This document shows positions 20,798-24,722 of a DNA stretch of 24,722 nt, piece by piece; positions within the stretch are counted from its first letter, which is position 1, and every line of letters begins with the position of its first letter. Location: IMG/VR virus record IMGVR_UViG_3300028766_000033, positions 1 to 24,722 of that record. One strand, written 5' to 3'. The position numbers were made by a program, and so were the translations under genes. The DNA is from a virus. The notes beneath the pieces are model-generated. The model was not told the DNA's origin and made no database searches. It saw only the letters and a list, made by a program, of their open reading frames with translations.

Positions 20798-21243
20798 CAC
20801 ATGAACAGGACCTTGATCGGCACCACGGCGACGCCGTTGCCGTCGAAGTCGCCGGGGACCTTGACGACGTCGCCGTCGATGTAGCAGTTGGTGACCAGGC
20901 CGCCCAGCGTCTGCTGGCCGTTCGGCCCGGGCGCCAGGACTCCCCCACTGACGGGGTCGATCGCGTCGATCAGGTTGTTCAGCGCGGTCATCGGCACCAC
21001 GTTCGGGTCCTGCCCGACGCTGATGAAGATGAACACGTCGACGTCCATCGTGCGGATGGCGGGCGTTATGTTCTTGCCCTTGGCGTGCTGCTCCTTGTGC
21101 TCGACCATGAACAGCGCGGGTTTGTCGAGCGGCCCCACCTGGTCGATGGTCTGCAGCCTGCGCGAGGACGTCACGTAGTTGCCCGAGGTGAGCAGCAGCG
21201 CGAAGAGCGCCGTCGCCACCTGTTCCCTCGTCGCTGTCGTCAT
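20797..21243 (-). CDS. Tail terminator / completion-like protein (148 aa)
   Basis: Layout: an N-terminal helix (TREQVATALFALLLTSG), the VTSSRRLQTIDQVGPLDKPALFMVEHKEQ segment (24-52), strands with RTMDVDVFIFISVG (64-77), a helix NLIDAID, and a C-terminal strand VPIKVLFM. This fits the tail terminator fold that caps the tail and joins it to the head, and the gene stands in the usual place between the HK97-gp10-like gene and the major tail protein. No signature residue settles it. It overlaps both neighbours by 3-4 bases. Confidence 0.65.
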   Translation of the reverse strand: MTTATREQVATALFALLLTSGNYVTSSRRLQTIDQVGPLDKPALFMVEHKEQHAKGKNITPAIRTMDVDVFIFISVGQDPNVVPMTALNNLIDAIDPVSGGVLAPGPNGQQTLGGLVTNCYIDGDVVKVPGDFDGNGVAVVPIKVLFM

Positions 21244-21686
21244 AGCTTGGATCCCTCCTCGACTGCGTTCGTTATGCCCTCCACGATGTCGTCCCGCATG
21301 TCGGCGAGCGACGAGCGCATGAAGGAGCGCTCTGGGTAGTGGTACGTCACGTCGTGCGGCGCCCGCAGGTTCTTGCCCCAGGCCACCGACATCCGGCGGG
21401 TGAACGTCGCGCCGTACTCGTGTATCCGCCCGTACACCACGTCGCCCGACGAGTAGACCGTCCCGACGACGCCGGTGGCGGACGACTCGACAGTCTCCTG
21501 TATGCTGCGGCCGAGGTCGCCGGTCACCCGGTTGAGCACCTGGCCCAGGAGCTTGTCCTGGATCACGTGGTTGCGCAGCTTCTGCGCGAGCGTGTTTATC
21601 GCGACCTCCAGCCTCGCGCGCACGCGGTCGGGCAGGGAGTCGAGCCTCGCTAGTACCGCCGCGTCGTCTACCTGGACCGTGAACAT
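21240..21686 (-). CDS. HK97 gp10-like head-tail joining protein (148 aa)
   Basis: Contains the gp10-like family pattern: a start helix (DDAAVLARLDSLPDRVRARLEVAINTLAQKLRNHV), then SIQETVESSATGVVGTVYSSGDVVYGRIHEYGA (65-92) where the Y-x-x-x-x-E-Y-G turn is typical, and RSFMRSSLADMRDDIVEGI near the end. These proteins belong to the neck or tail completion group. The ATG shares one base with the stop of the adaptor gene (TGATG). Frames extending upstream to 23369 are antisense/frame shadows of the capsid gene. Confidence 0.8.
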   Translation of the reverse strand: MFTVQVDDAAVLARLDSLPDRVRARLEVAINTLAQKLRNHVIQDKLLGQVLNRVTGDLGRSIQETVESSATGVVGTVYSSGDVVYGRIHEYGATFTRRMSVAWGKNLRAPHDVTYHYPERSFMRSSLADMRDDIVEGITNAVEEGSKL

Positions 21687-22501
21687 CAGACGGGCAGGAA
21701 CTTCCGGTAGCCGGAGAGCATCTGGTCGATGTGCTTCGGGATGGCGGACAGGTCGTAGGCGAACGTCTCGTTGCCCCCGACGGACTTGGACTTCTGGCCG
21801 ATGCGCTGCTTGTAGCTGTAGCGCTCGCCCACCCACTCTATGACCGCCTCCTCGAGGCCGCCCGGGACGAAGCTGTAGCTTATGCGCACCGCGGCCCCGG
21901 CGTCGGACGCGTTGAACCCGTAGACCACCGTGCCGTCGGACCCGACGTTCACCGTGTACTGGCCGGCCGCCGGCGAGGACGCCACCGGCGCGAGCGCGGC
22001 GCCCGTCGAGGCGTAGGAGATGCCGTCGTCCTGGCACCACGAGCCCAGCGGGGGCTTCACCTTCACGAGGTAGTTGCCTGGGCTGACCGTCGCCGCCTGG
22101 GCGGACACGCAGTAGCCGGCCTGGTAGACGATCTGCACGTTGTTCTTGCCGCGCGCGAAGCCGTACCCGTTCAGGGTCAGCGACTGCGGCGCGCCGGAGC
22201 TGGTGCCGTCCCACGTCTCGAGCGTGTAGCCCGTCTGCCCGAAGGTGAGCGAGGACGGGACCACCTGGGGTCCGACCTGGAGCGACGTCACGCTGACCAC
22301 GGGCCAGTTGCGGAGGGTCATGCGCTGGTTGCCCACGCCGTCGCGGAGCTCCGTGTACGTCGCCCTCGCGATCGAGGGGCGCTGGAGCTCGTTCAGGGCC
22401 GCCTGGCTGATCTGGGTGATGAGCCTGGAGAGGAGCGTGTCGTCGTTGTTCGTCGTCACGTTCAGCCAGTTCTTCACCGCGGGGAGCGAGGTCAGGTCCA
22501 T
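21686..22501 (-). CDS. Head-tail adaptor (HK97 gp6-like) with inserted beta module (271 aa)
   Basis: Forms the ring under the portal. The N-terminal part is the gp6-like helical domain (LPAVKNWLNVTTNNDDTLLSRLITQISQAALNEL, 6-39, with the usual D-D-xLL-x-LI motif) followed by RATYTELRDGVGNQRMTLRNWPVVSVTSL (46-74), and the C-terminal helix EEAVIEWVGERYSYKQRIG continues the family. Residues 141-215 are an insertion of the GQY-type module, which makes the protein longer than usual adaptors (about 100-200). Ribosome binding site is weak (AGAGAGAAAAAC); it follows the structured spacer behind the capsid gene. Confidence 0.8.
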   Translation of the reverse strand: MDLTSLPAVKNWLNVTTNNDDTLLSRLITQISQAALNELQRPSIARATYTELRDGVGNQRMTLRNWPVVSVTSLQVGPQVVPSSLTFGQTGYTLETWDGTSSGAPQSLTLNGYGFARGKNNVQIVYQAGYCVSAQAATVSPGNYLVKVKPPLGSWCQDDGISYASTGAALAPVASSPAAGQYTVNVGSDGTVVYGFNASDAGAAVRISYSFVPGGLEEAVIEWVGERYSYKQRIGQKSKSVGGNETFAYDLSAIPKHIDQMLSGYRKFLPV

Positions 22502-22526
22502 GTTTTTCTCTCTGTGTTTTTAAGAG

Positions 22527-22573
22527 GCTGGGCGGCGGGACTCGAACCCGCGGCAGGCCTGTCTGCGCCCAGC
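22527..22573 (-). ncRNA. tRNA-minihelix-like structure (acceptor stem plus T-arm) after the capsid gene
   Basis: In the leftward transcript, GCTGGGCG (22573-22566) pairs perfectly with CGCCCAGC (22534-22527). Directly against this stem stands a T-arm: GCGGG, loop TTCGAGT, CCCGC (22551-22535), matching the TTCRANN T-loop consensus and a 5-bp stem with no spacer before the acceptor strand, as in tRNA. D- and anticodon-arms are replaced by 14 nt that can form GCAG/CTGC. There is no CCA. Function unknown: possible tRNA remnant, processing site for RNase P, or stabiliser of capsid mRNA. Confidence 0.45.
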
Positions 22574-22578
22574 TTTGT

Positions 22579-22597
22579 GCCCGGATTTTACCCGGGC
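22579..22597 (-). other. Hairpin directly after the capsid stop codon
   Basis: GCCCGG (22597-22592) pairs with CCGGGC (22584-22579) around GTAAAAT. It starts seven bases after the TAA of the capsid gene and is followed by ACAAAG, not a U-run, so it is more likely an mRNA 3'-end protector than a terminator. Both structures together fill most of the 102-nt spacer before the adaptor gene. Confidence 0.5.
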
Positions 22598-22603
22598 GGT
22601 CGG

Positions 22604-24385
22604 TTAGCCGTTCGCGATGCCGCAGATCACGCCGAGGCAGAACGGTGCGTACACGGCGAGGACTTCCTCGGTGTAGACGCCGAACTGGTACTCGCGGGTC
22701 ACGTCGGCCCACTCCTTGCTGTAGTAGTCGCGGCGCGTCAGGACCTCGGCGATGTTGGGCGTCGCGTTGGTCTTGAAGTACGGCGGCAGGGTCTTGGCGT
22801 AGCCGATCAGCGTGCCGGGCGGCAGCGTCGGGTGCACCATGATCGGGATCTTGCGACCGCCCGGGATGTACGGGTTGTGGTAGAACGAGATCACGCCGTA
22901 GCCCGTCACGTCGAAGCCGTCCGAGTCGCCGAGGACGCGGAGCAGGGGCGCGCTGGAGCCGTTCAGGACGCGCGCCGTGATGTTGGCGAGCTCCTGGGCG
23001 TTCACGTAGATCACGTCGACCGTCACCTTGTACTGGTTCCACATGTTGGCCAGCATCGCGTCGATCTCCTTGACGTTGCCGCTGCCGCCCGTGGTGAGCG
23101 TCGCGCCCGCCAGGTTGTTGACGTACGCGTTCTGCGGGCTCAGGCTCGTGTTGTTGAACGCCTGGGTCAGCAGCCCGTCGAAGCCGGTCACCTGGCCGGT
23201 GCCGCCGCCGAGGGTCCCGTTGTTGACCGAGAAGTCGCCCACCGTGAGGTTGGAGAGCAACTGGCCGGTCGTCTGGGGGGCCGCGGTGAAGGAGTAGCTG
23301 GGGACCGTGGTCACCGCCTGGAGGTACAGGGCGCTCGTCGAGGACGAGGTGCCGACGTACCACGCCCACGCCAGTTCGCCCGTCTTCGGGGTCACCGTGA
23401 AGGTGGCGGTGATGTTGGAGCTGGGGGCCGCCGTGGTCGTGGAGATGGCGGACGCCTGGCCGCAGCCGCGGTTGACGGTCATGGTCTTGGAGTCGAGGGT
23501 GGTGATGACCGACTGCTGGTTCACGCCCACCGTGTTGGAGACGGGGATCAGCGGGGTGTTGGTCGTCGAGTTCAGCCCGTTCGAGAGCACGAAGTCGCGG
23601 TAGCCCTCGTAGGTGAGGCCGATCGCGGCGGCGTAGAACGTGCCGGAGAACGAGCCCGTGCCCGTGGCGGAGCCGACAGGCTTGTTGGCCGTGCCCAGGA
23701 TCAGGCTGAAGTTGCCGCCCAGGAGGGCGTCCTCTTCCTTGACCATCAGCGTCTCGAGCGCGAAGAAGTGGCCGGCGGCCAGCGCGTCCTCGAAGCCCTG
23801 CGAGGCGGACTCAGCCTCCCAGGTCACGTTGCCGTCCACGCCGAGCGAGGCGTAGGTGGCGGACGCGTTGAGGGCGTTGATGCTGAGCAGCGGGGCGCGC
23901 TGGCCCTCGTTCAGCCACGCGCAGGCGGGCGCGCCGCCGCGGGTGTAGGACGAGGAGGAGGCGATGATCGCCTTCCAGTGGGCCAGGGTGCCCGGGCTCG
24001 GGCGCTTGACGCGCGGGAGCGACTCGCGGATCGGCGAGAGCCACGGCACCAGGTGGAGCGACGGGCTGCGCAGGTCGTACGGCGTCAGGTTGCTGCCGGT
24101 GCTGATCGAGGCCTTGGCGAGCTGGTCCGCCGTGGCGGTGCCCTTCTGGACCGCCGCGCGGGCGGTCATCGCCTCCGCGTACGGCTTCAGCACGGCCTTC
24201 ATAACCTCCATGCGGAGCTGCTTCGCCTGCGGGGTCTCGGACGCGACGAACACGCCGGTCTTCTCGATCTCGTTGGCGGAGACCTTGGGCCCCTCGAAGT
24301 CGAAGTCGTTGTACGCCTTCACGAGGCGGTCCGCGAGTTGCGGGTCCGTGTCATGGGGCAGCGCGTTCTTGTTCATCTTGGTCAT
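22604..24385 (-). CDS. Major capsid protein, HK97-fold type (593 aa)
   Basis: Builds the head shell. No signal peptide; the N-terminal 100 residues are polar and helical (delta-domain-like). PSPGTLAHWKAI and APACAWLNEGQRAPLL (129-166), EESASQGFEDALAAGHFFALETLMVKEEDALLGG (190-224), the SFSGTFYAAAIGLTYEGYRDFVLS segment and the C-terminal IPIMVHPTLPPGTLIGYAKTLPPYF...VTREYQFGVYTEEVLAVYAPFCLGVICGI fit the capsid P- and A-domain order. At 593 residues it is longer than common HK97-fold capsids (300-400); residues about 305-400 look like a fibronectin/Ig-like insert (TFTVTPKTGELAWAWYVGTSSST...YSF). GAGGAAACGACT precedes the ATG. Confidence 0.8.
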   Translation of the reverse strand: MTKMNKNALPHDTDPQLADRLVKAYNDFDFEGPKVSANEIEKTGVFVASETPQAKQLRMEVMKAVLKPYAEAMTARAAVQKGTATADQLAKASISTGSNLTPYDLRSPSLHLVPWLSPIRESLPRVKRPSPGTLAHWKAIIASSSSYTRGGAPACAWLNEGQRAPLLSINALNASATYASLGVDGNVTWEAESASQGFEDALAAGHFFALETLMVKEEDALLGGNFSLILGTANKPVGSATGTGSFSGTFYAAAIGLTYEGYRDFVLSNGLNSTTNTPLIPVSNTVGVNQQSVITTLDSKTMTVNRGCGQASAISTTTAAPSSNITATFTVTPKTGELAWAWYVGTSSSTSALYLQAVTTVPSYSFTAAPQTTGQLLSNLTVGDFSVNNGTLGGGTGQVTGFDGLLTQAFNNTSLSPQNAYVNNLAGATLTTGGSGNVKEIDAMLANMWNQYKVTVDVIYVNAQELANITARVLNGSSAPLLRVLGDSDGFDVTGYGVISFYHNPYIPGGRKIPIMVHPTLPPGTLIGYAKTLPPYFKTNATPNIAEVLTRRDYYSKEWADVTREYQFGVYTEEVLAVYAPFCLGVICGIANG

Positions 24386-24422
24386 AGTCGTTTCCTCTTC
24401 GTGTTGGGTTGTCCTTCGCCGG

Positions 24423-24722
24423 TTAGCGACGGTTGTTCATAAGGGCGCGGCTCTGCTCCGGCGAGAGTCCGTTCATCATAACAGGGGCCTCGACGGACCG
24501 TACCGGATCGGTCTCGTGGCCCTTCTTCACCGGCTTGCCGCCCGCGTCGGTCGCGTAGAGGGCGCCCTTCGCTGGGAGCGGCTGGTTCGCCAGGTCCTGC
24601 ACCCGCTTGGTCAGCGCGGGGATCTGCCCCGCGAGCTGGTCGAGCGACTTCTGCAGCTCGCCCTGCGCGGCGGCCGACTTCTCGACGGCCTCCCTCAGGG
24701 CGGCGTTCTCTTCCTTCATCTT
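24423..24722 (-). CDS. C-terminal part of a coiled-coil protein, truncated by window edge
   Basis: The frame is open to the right edge, so the first visible Met is probably internal. Visible: a coiled coil (ENAALREAVEKSAAAQGELQKSLDQLAGQIPALTKRVQDLANQPL, about 4-48), a Gly/Lys hinge (GGKPVKKGHETDPVRS) and a short tail ending MNGLSPEQSRALMNNRR. Standing just before the capsid gene with a helical end, it may be the C-terminal scaffold region of a prohead protease or a separate scaffolding protein. The catalytic part, if any, is outside the window. Confidence 0.6.
   Translation of the reverse strand, partial: KMKEENAALREAVEKSAAAQGELQKSLDQLAGQIPALTKRVQDLANQPLPAKGALYATDAGGKPVKKGHETDPVRSVEAPVMMNGLSPEQSRALMNNRR

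Noticed and set aside
22500-22620. A complete tRNA gene around the T-arm-like sequence
   Set aside because: No D-arm, no anticodon arm between acceptor and T-arm, and no CCA; upstream acceptor-length pairing is absent beyond the 47-nt element.
21240-23369. Long N-terminal extension of the HK97 gp10-like frame
   Set aside because: The extension lies in the adaptor and capsid genes out of frame; the real start is at 21686.
21731-24442. 903-codon open frame on the plus strand across the capsid and adaptor genes
   Set aside because: It is antisense to two recognised structural genes, has very high Arg/Gly/Val/His content typical of G+C-rich shadow frames, and matches no known fold.

Overview
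The window is part of a tailed double-stranded DNA phage (or prophage) genome with a long non-contractile tail, i.e. siphovirus-type. It is mostly G+C-rich, and every stretch over 300 bases carries genes. The tail-tip genes (DUF2460, DUF2163, NlpC/P60 and Phage-tail_3 types) follow the order seen in gene transfer agents and related siphophages of proteobacteria. The lysis genes (SleB-type hydrolase, 3-TM GTA-type holin) fit a Gram-negative, probably proteobacterial host; this host call is inference. No integrase, repressor, terminase or portal gene is in the window, so lifestyle cannot be judged.

Rightward arm (1-4152): nucleotide metabolism and small early-type genes. It opens with the C-terminus of a ThyA-family protein, followed by a dCMP deaminase, a DHFR-fold protein and a PD-(D/E)XK nuclease packed with start/stop overlaps. 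A short control region (1559-1679) has two related palindromes, a possible promoter and a leader hairpin. It precedes a run of small unknown genes, several sharing a near-identical start context (AGGAGACTGACCATG). The run also contains an MBD4-like HhH-GPD DNA glycosylase and ends in a 152-aa unknown.

A 12-bp perfect stem at 4161-4188 separates this arm from the convergent leftward arm. The U-tract lies on the side that stops leftward transcription.

Leftward arm (24722-4214), in transcription order: C-terminus of a coiled-coil protein (possible scaffold or protease tail), major capsid protein, an untranslated 102-nt spacer with a tRNA-minihelix-like fold, head-tail adaptor, HK97-gp10-like protein, tail-completion-like protein, small protein, major tail protein, 107-aa protein, a G/GT chaperone pair joined by a probable -1 frameshift, tape measure, distal tail protein, hub protein, NlpC/P60 peptidase, a 1425-aa tail-tip protein with duplicated modules, glycine-rich fibre, fibre-associated small protein, two membrane proteins, SleB-type endolysin, BppU-like protein, a mosaic tail fibre, two small helical proteins and the holin.

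The strongest leads are: a beta-rich module shared by the adaptor, major tail protein and tail-tip protein; fibronectin-like duplications, possibly also in the capsid protein; the minihelix-like RNA after the capsid gene; the MBD4-like glycosylase beside thymidylate-pathway genes; and the sharp composition step inside the tail fibre gene.
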